From contig CM119267.1 in NCBI GenBank assembly GCA_051294375.1, positions 1,356,962 to 1,420,961 on the forward strand: 64,000 nt of DNA. The letters run 5' to 3'. This document shows positions 32,401-44,704 of the stretch, in pieces. This DNA is from Paraspadella gotoi (lineage: Eukaryota > Chaetognatha). The notes under the pieces are model-generated. The model was not told the DNA's origin. It searched no databases and was given only the letters and a program-made list of their open reading frames with translations. Positions within the stretch are counted from its first letter, which is position 1, and the number at the start of each line of letters is the position of its first letter. A program made the position numbers and the translations under genes.

Positions 32401-32922
32401 GTAGTCAGCCGGGACGATCTCAACTTCAAAGTCGAAATTCCGGGAAAGGGCGCTGAAGTCATTGCAATCTCCCGCATCAAACCGGCCAACGTTTGGAACG
32501 ACGCCGGAGAAGATGGTGCGCAGCCGCAGGATCGCGACTCCCCGACGCCACCGCGACGAGGCCGACGCTCAGGCGCAAGAAACTGCAGTTTGCCCCCTTC
32601 GTCAAGGCAGACGCGCGCCAGAACCGCATCCCTCCGGCGCCCAACCATCGGCGACGAGCAAAACGAAAATTCGCCCGCTCCTCCCCCTCCTCCTCCTCCG
32701 GCGCCGACGCCATCGCGAGAGGCGGAAGTTCCAGGGCGTCAATTACGATCCGGTTTCCGCCCATTTTCCAACGTCAATGTAGCGACGCGACCTGATTATG
32801 GAGAAGTCCTTCGGCACTTACTTTCTCAGACAAAAGATGTGGAGCCCAATCGTGAGGACATAGATCAAGTTCATTCCTCACCTCCTCCCGTCACTTCGTC
32901 TGGGGGGGATGTGGGATTCGTT
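29425..32922 (+). CDS. pol: Pol polyprotein, provirus 2 (PR-RT-RNaseH-IN)
   Basis: The frame is open from just after a stop at 29422-29424 to the N gap. It lies in -1 relative to gag and has no ATG of its own near the start. Order: aspartic protease with WPVDGGAMLSLIPP (29542 on), RT with [10 protein letters not shown] and [11 protein letters not shown] (about 30430), RNase H with TDASDHAVGAVLEQ and LYTDHMSLIHAL, the integrase zinc region with DLGHPGIART and CIACQRAK, and a D,D35E core (HVDIV, TTDRGTQF, GLVERFHRRL). A basic/Pro-rich tail ends near GRQLRSGFRPF. Core residues of RT and integrase are present. The protease has Gly in place of Thr/Ser in D-T/S-G, as in provirus 1. The true stop is hidden in the gap. 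Confidence 0.9.
29428..29434 (+). promoter_or_regulatory. -1 ribosomal frameshift heptamer GGGAAAC
   Basis: In the gag frame the codons are CAG GGA AAC, giving X-XXY-YYZ as G-GGA-AAC; after a -1 slip they read GGG AAA in the pol frame. About 7-10 nt downstream the RNA is very GC-rich with the palindrome CCGGCGCCGG and a possible GGCG/CGCC stem. The pol frame opens only six bases upstream of the heptamer. Confidence 0.75.
32902..32922 (+). other. Polypurine tract and start of 3' LTR, provirus 2
   Basis: Seven G and one A (32902-32909) precede TGTGGGATTCGTT, which matches the LTR start TGTAGGATTGAA of provirus 1 in spacing and start. Confidence 0.8.
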
Positions 32923-33022
32923 NNNNNNNNNNNNNNNNNNNNNNNNNNNNNNNNNNNNNNNNNNNNNNNNNNNNNNNNNNNNNNNNNNNNNNNNNNNNNN
33001 NNNNNNNNNNNNNNNNNNNNNN
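32923..33022. other. Assembly gap (100 N)
   Basis: One hundred N replace the rest of the 3' LTR of provirus 2 and its right flank. The true gap length is unknown. Confidence 0.95.
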
Positions 33023-33495
33023 AGCGAAATTTCTCAAAAATTAACGGTTATCGGAACCCTATATGAAAGTTGCGATGCACCAATTACCCTAATATTTATA
33101 TTTATTTTTTGTCACGTTTTTTTTTCGTGTCATAACAACGATGACAAATGAGGATAAAGTTGAGTTCAAAATTCCCAAGGTTTTCTGGTGGACATTGTTT
33201 CTCGTTTTATTGATCCCATGCTCGTTCCGCTGACCTTAAATTGTGGGAAATGTTTAAATTTGATCAGAAAATATAAATATTTATAAACATGAACATGAAC
33301 ATGTAAGCCAAAAATTATCGAACCTTAAGCTGAGCGCATTGATTCAACTCCCGATTTAGATTATTAATTGGAGTTCCAGATTCCTGATGAGGATGAAGAT
33401 GCGTTTTGTATCTCTCTCTCTCTCTCTCACCCGATAAATCAACTCAAACTCTCCCCTGTCCGCCATTGGATTCTTCTTGCGGTCCAGGGCCACCT

Positions 33496-33607
<112 letters not shown>

Positions 33608-34545
33608 AGCTGAACAGCAACGGCGCAAAGAATACTTGGCTGCCCTCAATATCCAGGCTTGGTTCCGGGGATCCAGAGTCAGAAAATATCTCAACATACT
33701 TAACTTTTCGGTCAGTCTGAATCGATTGATTGATTGATTGATTTAATAATTGTAAATTGATTGATTACTTAATCGTTAAATCAGAGACTGAATGATTAGT
33801 TATTAAATAATCGACTGATTTGTAATTGATTAAGTTCGTTAATAACCGATAACTAATTATTTAATAATGAACGAATTATATCCAGGCGACTGAGATCCAG
33901 CGGATTTGGCGAGGTTATTTAGGGCGGCGGATCTACCGCCAGATGGTGCGCAACGCAGTTCTCGAGATGAGGGCTCGTTACTTTGACCTCCTGGCGGTGA
34001 AAGTGCAAACCATTTGGAGAGGATACTACGTCAGAAAATACGTTCACAATTATTACGCGCTTAAAAAGCATTTAAAGGTTTGGGAGTTTGTGATAAAGGA
34101 AGTGATAGGAAGTTAGAAGTGATAAAGGGTGAGATGATAAATGCTGCGATCTTTAGAAGTGATGAAAACTGATAGGATAACGAATTGTATTGACGATGAT
34201 AATTTTAATGATAAAATCATCATCAGTGACACAACCTGATAACGTTTTATCATTGTCGTTTTTTTCAGGAAGTTGAAATCATCAACGAAAAAGTGAGAGA
34301 AAAATTGGAAGAAATTGAAGAAGAAGAAAAACAGAAAGAAAGAAGAGAAAAAGAGGAAAGAGAATATCAAAGGTAATTCATTGTTCTTAAAAGTATATTA
34401 ATTAGAGATTAGATTAGATTAGAGATTATTATTAATTTGCTACATTAATTAAATATTTTAAACCTCAAAAAAAGTTTTCCGTTTTCAACAATTTATGAAG
34501 CATGCAGAATTTAGGGGGGAGGTAACCCTTTAACATCTATTGTAT

Positions 34546-34601
<56 letters not shown>

Positions 34602-35616
34602 TATAAATTTTTCTAACTCTTTCACTTACCATATCTCAAAGTTCAAATTATCTTTTTCAGTCTGAAATTTTTTTTCTAATTAGACTTTTGAACGACGCAA
34701 AGTCGAAACATCATCTCATCTCTACGTTTGTTACACCCGGCGTGTTTAATCGACCCTATAAAGGTGAAGATGTGGCGAATCCTTAGTTTTGTGCCGAATT
34801 ACTGAATTATCGATAGAAATAAATAAATGAATAATGAATAAACAATAAATAAATAAAACATTTTTTTTCCAGATTTACCGCGGAGGAGACCGAGTTTCGC
34901 CTTCGAGCCGTGCGCTCTCTGGTGGCGTCGGAGAAAAGACAAGAGGAGAAGGAGGAGAAAAAGAGGGACAGAGAGAGGGAGAGAGAGAGAGACGTTGCCA
35001 CCCATCGTATAGGCCAAAACCTCAGGCGTCCCTTCAGAAGCCCAAAAGAGGTTAAGTTTTTTTGAATTTCTCTTTTAGATTCTTTCTAGTTTTAATATGT
35101 TTTCGAATTAACTGTGTTGCTCTTTCGTTTTCAGGTTCACCTCCAGCGCCATCGTCCGTTCTTCCCACCTTCCGCGTACAAACGTCTTTTCCACTCAGCG
35201 CTGGAGGCGCGCGACGCCATGCGGTCGATGGAGTGGCGGCCCAAGGTTGTTGACGAGCGGTTCCATCAATTTTCAAAGACTCAACAGGTTCGACGAGAAT
35301 GTATAGGAAGAGAGAGATGAGAGAGAGAGAGAGAGAGAGAGAGAAGAGAGAGAGAAGAGAGAGAGAGAGGAGGAGAGAGAGAGAGAGAGAGATTCTTTCC
35401 ATTTGAATCCATTTTTCGCAGCCCCTACATTTTCCTCTCCACAAACGCGCACACCGTTCGGGTCCAATTCCATACGGAACTGCGAAGATTTCGAGACGAG
35501 GACACTCAGACATCCGGGTCAACATCCGGGTCAACATCCGGGTCAATATCCGGGTCAACATCCGGGAAAGCGTTTTCAACTCGGTCTTTCCTCGATTCCA
35601 CTTTTTGACAAAATGA
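33608..35616 (+). CDS. SPATA17: SPATA17-like IQ-motif protein (5' exon not found)
   Basis: Exons are 33608-33710, 33886-34077, 34269-34372, 34684-34763, 34873-35050, 35135-35287 and 35422-35616 (stop), about 334 aa. Three IQ motifs ([45 protein letters not shown]) are spaced as in vertebrate SPATA17. They are followed by the conserved [10 protein letters not shown], a Glu-rich helix, and [18 protein letters not shown], which parallels the human HYLLST-PGIYNSPF segment. The C-terminus ([11 protein letters not shown]) also fits. IQ motifs bind calmodulin; the family is linked to cilia and sperm. Exons 4 and 5 do not join in frame by one base, probably a consensus indel. A 12-bp repeat in the last exon inserts four IRVN units. 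The short 5' coding part before 33608 is unresolved. Confidence 0.85.
34549..34600. repeat. (TC)n in a SPATA17 intron
   Basis: A TC run of about 48 bp lies in the intron before the exon at 34684. Confidence 0.9.
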
Positions 35617-36451
35617 AACAAAAATTAACTCCCAGGGTCAAGTTAGTTATTTTTTAACAAAATTATTTAAAGATTCATATTATTAGAAAATTTTTTTTAT
35701 TATTTCGTGGACTTATTTCCATAAAGGGGCCTCATTTCACCTTTAATTCTGAATTTATTTATCTTTTATGTTTAATAATCAGGCGATGGATTAACTTAGG
35801 GATTCCGTCAGGGATATTAGGGTTAAAGTCAGGGATAGAGTTAAAGATAGAGTTAAAGATAGAGTTAAAGATAGAGTTAAGGATAGAGTTAAAGATAGAG
35901 TTAAAGATAGATTTAAAGATAGAGTTAAAGATAGAGTTAAGGATAGAGTTAAGGATAGAGTTAAGGGTAGAGTAAGGGATAGAGTAAGGGATAGAGAATT
36001 ATGGTCAGGGATCAGGATTAGGAATTGGGTTATAAATTTGGTATGAAATTAGAATTAAATATTAAAATCAAACTTAATTTCCTACAAAACTGTCTCTTTA
36101 GTTATTAAGCGATTNNNNNNNNNNGAAATCAAATTCGATGAGAAATAATTTGAAGAGACGAACTGGAATTTTCATTGAACCGATTTTTATTTTCAATAAA
36201 AAAAATATTCACGTCTGTTTTTTTGTGCAATTTTATTTCGAGCATAAAATTCATTTGGCAATTTTTTTGGGATTTATTATCAAACAGCTTGGCAAAAAAA
36301 AAAAAAAAAAATAACCTCACATTTTGCAATATTTATATACATTAAATTTTTAATTTTTTTATTAGTTTTGTTTAACAAAATCGTTCAGTGAAATCGAAAT
36401 ACATTTTCATTCATCCAACTTGACTAATTAATTATAGATTTAAAAAAAAAA
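35617..36451. other. Intergenic: GATAGAGTTAAA minisatellite and a 10-N gap
   Basis: About 35825-35995 is a 12-bp repeat (AAAGATAGAGTT), roughly 14 units. N occupy 36115-36124. The rest is AT-rich. No gene is seen between SPATA17 and the protease gene. Confidence 0.8.
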
Positions 36452-38483
36452 ATGTTTCGAGTTTGGGCGCTGCTTGGACTGTTAGCTACACTTTCGTCGA
36501 GCCAGACTTTGTTTACTTCAATCAAAAATAGGTAATTTTTAAATTATATTCCGAACTGCGTTTTCGAGAAAGCTTTACAAAAAGACTGATAATCTACCTG
36601 AGCGGTACACGTCTGATACGTAAAAACTGTTTAACTTTTCGATTTTGAAGTGTTGCAACGATTCGATCCAAACAATATTGTCCCTAAATCGAAAACCAAT
36701 CTAATTTTTCTCAGCCCTAAATCCTTAGGAAATGTGGTTGGCATCAGTATAAAAGGTGATAGACCGACGCGGGTCTATTACCCCTCTCCTTCTCATTCAC
36801 CTCCTCTTCATCCTCCTCCCAGGGATTCGGGGCCGCGTTCACGAGATTCAGTTCACCTTTCTCTCTTCTCCTACTAGATTCTTCCCCTTTTTACCCTCAT
36901 GATTTTGTCGCCGTATAGATTTTCCTGACGTCAATATATATTTTCCCGCATTCTCGTGACCTTACTTCCGGTTAGGATACCTTTTCAGAGGGCATAATTC
37001 TAGCTTTTTTTGAATTGTGGATATGAGGGGTTAACTAGTTAACTAGAGGTAACTTCTTCTCGCCGCTTGCCAGCCAGGCCCAATTATGGAAAGGGGCCTT
37101 AGGCTCTGAACCAGGCTCGGGGATTTTCCAGGCCCTCAAAGCAATACCCGACAAAATAATAACAACGTTGCCCCACTTTTTCTTCAGTCTTCAAATAAAT
37201 ATTTTTAAAAAGAATTAATTATAAGACATTAATTATAAGACATTAATTATAAGACATTAATTATATGACATCAATTATAAGACATTAATTATAAGACATT
37301 CTCCACAGAACAGACACCCACAAAGAATTGCTTTCCGAATATTCCACGTCGCTCGAAGTTTTGAGAAAAATTCAAAATGGAATTTCACCCAAAGAAGATG
37401 AATGTCGCGAGGTTTGTGAGGGGATGTGTGGGCGGATTTGTGGACACGAGGGGATTCGTGGGCGGATAAATTAAGTACAAAGGAAATCGGTGGTCTGAGT
37501 AAAGAGCCAATTTGTGGTTTGATTACGAAAATGAGAATCGACATTTACATAATTTCTTATCATTTCTCTCTCCATCATCTTCCTCATTCACTACATCAAA
37601 CTTCCTCCTCAACTCCATCATTTGTCCTCGTTAACATCATCTTCCTTATTCACCACATCAACCCGCCTCCTCTACTACATCAGATTCTCCACGACTGTCG
37701 ACTTCCTCCTTCACTCCAGTCTCCCGTCTGCGGCGATGACGGAGCCACCTACAGGTCGAAATTCACAACAATAACAACAACAAAACGAAGAAAACAACAA
37801 CTACAACAATTTTAACCCTAATATTTAAATCTAATCTGTCATTTAAGTAAGTAAACTAAACTAAACTAACCTTATTCCTTAACACTAATCTTAAACCTTA
37901 AATCTTAAATTTGAAGTCTTAAATCTTAAATCCTAAACCTTAAACCCCAATCCTAAAACTTATTCTCTAACCCTAATCCCTAAATCTAAATCACTAACCA
38001 AATCCGTTTAATCCTTAAACTAATCCTAAACTCTAATCTATGATCTAAATTTTCGAATTTAAGATTAAAATGAAACGCTTTGAGAAAACAAGGACAAAAC
38101 CTGTTTAGTCTTTGTGTCCGTCTAACAACGTAAAAAGGCATGAAACAATGAATGAGGCCTCCCGACCTCTCATCTAGATCCCTCTGCATTCTGATGCAAG
38201 AAGCTTGCGTTTCCTTTTTGTCTGAAGAAGGCGAAGGAGTGATGGTGGAAGGAATGGGCGAATGCGATCTGTGTCAATACCCGTTGGACAAGGGAGACCC
38301 AGATTGCAAGTCTTCGTCAAAGGTAAAGATTAGAGAAGGTTAAGAGTTTCAGAGGGTGAAGTTTGAGAAAGAGAAAGAAAAAAAGGAAAGAGAGATAAGA
38401 GAGGGAGAGAAAAAAAGAGAGGGGGAAAAAGAAAGAGAGACAGACAGACAGAAAGATAAAAAGAGAGAAATAAAAAGAGAGAA

Positions 38484-38538
<55 letters not shown>

Positions 38539-39721
38539 AAGGTTATTGTCCTCAATTTTTTTTCTTCAATTTTTTGCTCTTTTTTCTTCTTCCTCTTCTC
38601 CTCCTTTACAACCCATCTCCTCTTCCTCCCTCTCTCTCTCTCCCTCTCTCTTCCCCTCTCCCCATCTCTTCTCCCTCAACTTATCAGCTCTACCGATGGT
38701 ATTTCGACATGGCAAGTCAAACTTGTCTCGAGTTTGAATTCTCTGGCTGCAACGGAAACGCCAACTCGTTTGACGACCGGTTCACGTGCGTGGAGAGATG
38801 CCAGTTCCATCGGGAGGGAAAGTCGACGGTGGAATGGCTCGACGAGGATTGCCTGCACACGAGGAGAGGGGGAGAATATTGGGGAGGAGGATGAAGAGCG
38901 CGACGGGTGAGATGAAGGGGAGGGGGAAGAGGAGGAAGGGATTCTCACAAATTCTTTGTCAGACAAGCACCAAGCTTGTCATTATGTCATCCTTCCACCA
39001 GGGAACACCTGTCAGTCGTGGCGCCTGGCCTACACCAAAGCCAACGTACGGCTCTCGGTTCTCTCTCGGCTTTTGCCGGACGAGACCGGATTCATAGGAG
39101 CAAAGAATTTCTGCCGGAATCCCGGCAACATCGCCGATCAGCCATTTTGTCTCGTCAAGGATCCCAAAACCGGTAAGGGTCAGAATCTGTTGTGTTCGCG
39201 AGGGAGGAAGTGATTCTTGTCTTGTTAGTTGCGCAGCGAGTACTCGCGGAGCAACCTATGAAGTCACTTTTCGGTCGGTCTGTCAGTCGGTCGGTCGGTA
39301 TGTCTGTCCGTCCCACTTATGTTAAAAATATATATAGTTGGTTGCTCTTTTGTTGAGACAGAAAAAACCTCAAATCTAAGGGACTGCTAGCGCCGCCTTC
39401 AGGAAATCCTAAAACTATAAGGAATAAAAGATGAAATTTTGATGCAGTGCATGTCATAAATACACGGGATAAGAAAGTTATGTAGTCATGTTATGTCACG
39501 TCATGTCATGTCACGTCATGTTATGTCATGTAACAAAAAATACACATGATAAGGCAGACTGTGGCGCAACACTTTTGAATTACCGTTTTTATTTTTAAAT
39601 ATTTTTTCATGACGACTTAGGGGAGGACAAAGTTTATGAACAAGAATACATTTTATACATTGTAATTGTTATCAATTATTTTCTATGAACGGAAAATGAG
39701 GTTATGAATACAACAGAGAGA

Positions 39722-39765
<44 letters not shown>

Positions 39766-41887
39766 GATGATGATGATTGACACGTAAATTAACTTTGGCA
39801 GAAATTTACAGCTTCGAAAAATGCGAAATTCCTATTTGTCGTATTCAACCTCATATGCACGGATCTGGAATTGAGTTGGACGACGAAGTCTGTCTTTATA
39901 GGTCAGTCAGTCGATCGGGTTTCTCAACTGCGTATTATTGTATTAACTTTTCAACTACAATTTCACTTACCAACCTCAACGTGACATCTCACAGACCAAA
40001 GGGTCTCGAATATCGAGGTCCCATCAACAAAACCGAATCGGGGAAGCCTTGCGTCGTTTGGGACAAAGTTGTGGCGAAACATTGGAGATTGAGAAATCTG
40101 TGGAAGTACATGCCCGAGCAATCCAGGTGTCTGTATGTCTGGCTATTTATAGGTCTATTTATCTGGCCGTCTGTCTAATATTCTTTCTCTCTGGTTATTT
40201 TTCTGTTTGATAACTATTTCTCCCTCAATATCTCTTTCAGTTTATCGTCTGACTTTCTTTAAGAATGTCTGACTGTCCGTCTCACAAATAATGTTGCAGA
40301 TTAATTTCAAATTTCAGATGAAATTGAGTTCCTCAAGCTCATTTGCATATTGTATTCTGTTTAAGCTTTGATAAATTTTTATTTTATTGTTATTTTGGCG
40401 AATGATCATGTTTGTCTGTGGTTCAATTTATAGCTACATAATTAATGGTTTAACTAACATAATTAATGGTTTAGTTATCATAATTAATAGTTTAAATTAT
40501 CATAATTAAGGCATCGATTAATGCTTTTCAGATCAAAATCCAATCTGGCTGATCACACGAATCATTGTCGAAATCCAAATGGGAAATCTCGTCCTTGGTG
40601 TTTCACCGACGTGGAGACGATGAAATGGGATTACTGCGCGGTGAGAGGGAGAGACAGAGAGAGAGACAGATGGATGAGACAGAGATAGGCCAGGTAATCA
40701 ATGGCGGACGATGGATATAGATTATACAGGCAGACTGAGAAATAGAAAGTTAAATCGATATGTAAAAAGATAGACAGATAGACTAAGTCTTAGAAGAGGC
40801 TTTTTATTTCGACGATGTCCTTGCCTCCTATCCTATCCTCCTATCCTATCCTCTTCTTCTATACTCCTATCCACCTATCCTATCCTATCGCAGGTCCCTC
40901 TCTGCTCCGACCTCCTCCACGAGATGGTCCAAATCCTTCTCAACAACATCAACTTTCTCGATCGATACTCGGAAGATGTCGCCACGAATTCCCGCGCTTT
41001 CGTCGAGACTCATTGTGGGAGAAGATTCTTTAATCTGCAAGAGATTTACAAGCACAGGTCAATTCTTTGCAAGAGATTTACAAGCACAGGTCAATTCTTT
41101 GCAAGAGATTTACAAGCACAGGTCAATTCTTTGCAAGAGATTTACAAGCACAGGTCAATTCTTTGCAAGAGATTTACAAGCACAAGTCAATTCTTTGCAA
41201 GAGATTTACAAGCACAGGTCAATTCTTTGCTTGATCCGCGCGACCCATCCACCTTCTCTTCTTTTTTTTTTAAAACTCCACCGTACCCAACTGTACGCCG
41301 ACCCGATTCCCTCTCACGTTCAGACTGCGCTACAGTGACGCCGCTTATCGCGACTTTGGATTTCACGGCGCCGCACCTTGGACGGCGTCACTTAGATTCC
41401 ACGGGAGTCACTTTTGTACCGGCGCTCTTGTTTCGCCGAGATTCGTTCTCACCGCCGCTCATTGCTTCAAGGTGGGGGGGGGGCGTCTGTCTGTGTTTCC
41501 ATCTGACGGTCTGTCTCTTAATCTTTTCTGTCAGATTGACTGTCACTCGATTAATCCATCGGACTGTATGTCTGTCTGACTGTCTCTATGTCCGTCTTGA
41601 CTGTCTTTCTCTCTGCCTGCAATCTCTCTTGTTTATTTGTCTATCTATATAAGGTATGTCTATTTTCCTGTCTGTCTGTCCCTCAATCTTTGGGCTTGCC
41701 CGTCTCTTTGTATATCCGCCTGACTTTTTGCCAGTCTTTCGGTCTGTCTGTCTGTCTGTCTGTCTGTCTGTACGAGATTGCGATTCTATTTCTTAGTCCG
41801 CTTGTCTTTCTGTCTGTTTCATTCAGAGTGATCCTCGCATGGAGATTCCTTCTGCTTGGGAAGTTCATTTGGGTCGTCATCGTCTCA

Positions 41888-41927
<40 letters not shown>

Positions 41928-43643
41928 AGACACAGTCATCAAAATCGCTGACGGAATAATCGTTCACCCGAAGTTCGAGATGAACGGAATTCACGGAGGA
42001 TCGGATATCGGTTCGAGTCGAGTCATTTGTGATTTCCTGTTGTGATAAGATTGCACGGAGTGAGTATTGTTAAAAGAGAATTTGTTATGGTTTAATTTAA
42101 CTTAAGATCGTGATAATTGGGAAGACTCAGTGAAGGAAAATGAAGAAACTGGGAAGACAAAATTTATTCAGAAAAAGTACAATATGTACAATTGTACATT
42201 GTACAATAATCGAATTCGTTATTATTCTCTACTTAAATGGAAATTACTAAAAAAACGTCTATACTAAATTTACGACGTTTTGTAAATTTACTAAATTTTC
42301 TGCATTTTTTTTCATTTTATAATTTTTGCAATTTACTATAAAGTTTATAAACGTTAGTTTTTGACGATAACAGAATTAAAATTATTTTAAACATGGTGAT
42401 TAATTAATTTTTCTTTTTTTTTTGTTCAGCTTTGATTTCGATTCCAAAATTGACGAAGAACGAATTTAATCATTACATTCACTACATTTGTTTACCTGGT
42501 GAGTCTGACTTGGTTAGCTTGGCGGGCTCGACCCGGTAAATCTTACACTTAAGGCCACAGTCTATGAGGCCACTTAAGGCCACAGTCTATGATGCCACTT
42601 AAGGCCACAGTCTCTGAACGTGTACCTAATGTAATGTTGGGGATTGAAGCTGATTGAGTGGAATAGATGAGGTTGGTGGAGTGGGATTGAGAAGATTGAT
42701 GTAGTGAAATTAACGAGGTTGATGTAGTGGGAGAGACGACGATGATGTAGTGGGATGGGCTAATTGCTTTACCGATGATGACGCAAAGAAAAACAAAGAA
42801 ATTCGATTCTGTTGTTTAGGAATTAAACGTTAATGATTTACCGATGGAGAAAGGAGGAGTAAGAGGAGGGGGAGGATGAGAAAGAGGAGGAGAAGGGAGG
42901 GTAAGAGGAGAAAGAGGAGAAGAGGGGGAGGAGGAGGAAGAGAGGGAGAAGGAGAAGGAAGAGGAGAAGGAGGGGGGGAAGAGGAGAAGGAGCAGAATGA
43001 GGAGGAAGAGGAGGAGAAGGAGGGGAGGAGAGGAAGAGGAGGAGAAAGAAGAGGAGGAAGAGGAAAAAGAGGAGAAGGAGGAGGAAGAGGAAGATGAGAA
43101 TGATGAAGAGGACATGACTCTGCCTAAAACAAAATTACGTTTTCGTTCATTGATAACGATGACGATAGAGAAAACCACCATAATAATCAATTGACCATAA
43201 TAATTAATTAATTACTCTTGACGAAAAATATCTAAATAAAAACAATTGGTGAAAATAATGTAAACAGCGAAGTTTTAATCTTATTTATTAATGTTTAAAG
43301 ATTTAAGATTAATTATTCATTTTTCTTTTTCTCCTTAAGACAAACTGGACGATTATCACGAGGAAGAATGCCACCTGTCAGGCTGGCATCTGGTCACAGG
43401 TGCCGACGAAGACGACGACCGTCTTAAACATCTCAAACTTCCGGTCAGATGCAGATGTCGGAGATTAATTGGCTTAATGGACTAATTTTTATAAAGTTAA
43501 TGCTGATACATTACAAAGAAAAGAACTACTATTTAGTCCAAATACTTTGTCATACGTTTTATTTAGGTTTTACTTTTTTTCTTTCTTCAACATCCGTCTC
43601 ACCTTGACTTTCATTAACTCCAATGACCAATCTATTTCTACTC

Positions 43644-43740
<97 letters not shown>

Positions 43741-44356
43741 ATTCTCAACGCGCAAGAATGCAACAAAAAGTTTTCCGAGGGAAACTTCGTTTTGGATTCG
43801 CAAATTTGCGTTGGTGAGAATTTTTGATAATATTAACTAATCTATTTTAATTTAATTCTATTTCCAAAAAGTTTCTCTTTCCCTCGTCCACAAATTTCGG
43901 TTTCTGTTTTCTTCCAAAACAAGATTGTTTTTTTCCGAAACAAATTCTAATGACCCCAAAAATTAGAAAACGTCAATCATCGTTTGAACAAATTTGTCGC
44001 AATTTTCGAGCCAAATTGATCGAACACAATTTCGGCCATATTTTCTAAAAGCGTCCAATTTCTTCTTAAAATTAGAATTAAAATAGTTTTTTAATTCAAA
44101 TATGATAAACATAGGGTTAGGTTTAAGGGTTAAAGATTTATTTAAATGTTTAATTAAGGATTACCTCAGTTTTTGATCTGTTGGTCTGTCTTTCTGTCTA
44201 TCCATCTATTTATGAGTCTGTCCCTCTGTTAAGCTGAGGTATGTTAAAGTAAGATAAGAAACATAAATTTGTTACAGAAAATGGCACCAGCAACTGAATC
44301 ATCAGTTTTCAGAGATCCAATCAGAAATGAAGAGACTGATTTAGGATTCTGAGGAG

Positions 44357-44388
<32 letters not shown>

Positions 44389-44641
44389 AGAGGAGGAGGC
44401 AATGAAAGTGAAGTTTAGGCATTAAAGCATTTGAGCATTAGAGCATGAAAGCATCGAAGCCTACAGCCGTGATTTTATTTCATCCATTTTGCGGTTAAAT
44501 TTAAACTTTTTTTTTTCTAATCCGGTTATATGTTTGGTTAATTCAAGAGAGAGAGAGCGACTGGGCATTGAGAGAGAGAGAGAGAGATTGACTTAGCCGC
44601 TGGGCGTTGTGAGTAGAAAAGTCAATCTCCATTTTCTTCGT

Positions 44642-44704
<63 letters not shown>

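Larger units (their letters stand above)
28209..32922 (+). mobile_element. CsRn1-like Ty3/gypsy provirus 2, open gag and pol, LTRs lost to gaps
   Basis: The internal region is intact: a remnant of the primer-site area, gag, pol in the -1 frame, a polypurine tract (32902-32909) and the first 13 bases of the 3' LTR (TGTGGGATTCGTT), then 100 N. The element lies antisense to the DUF229 gene, just upstream of its most 5' exon found. It is the same family as provirus 1 and has no disabling mutation in the visible coding part. Confidence 0.92.

Noticed and set aside
32923-33022. Pol continuing through the gap into flanking DNA (ORF to 33066)
   Set aside because: The ORF crosses 100 N; Pol must end at or before the 3' LTR, which starts at about 32910.
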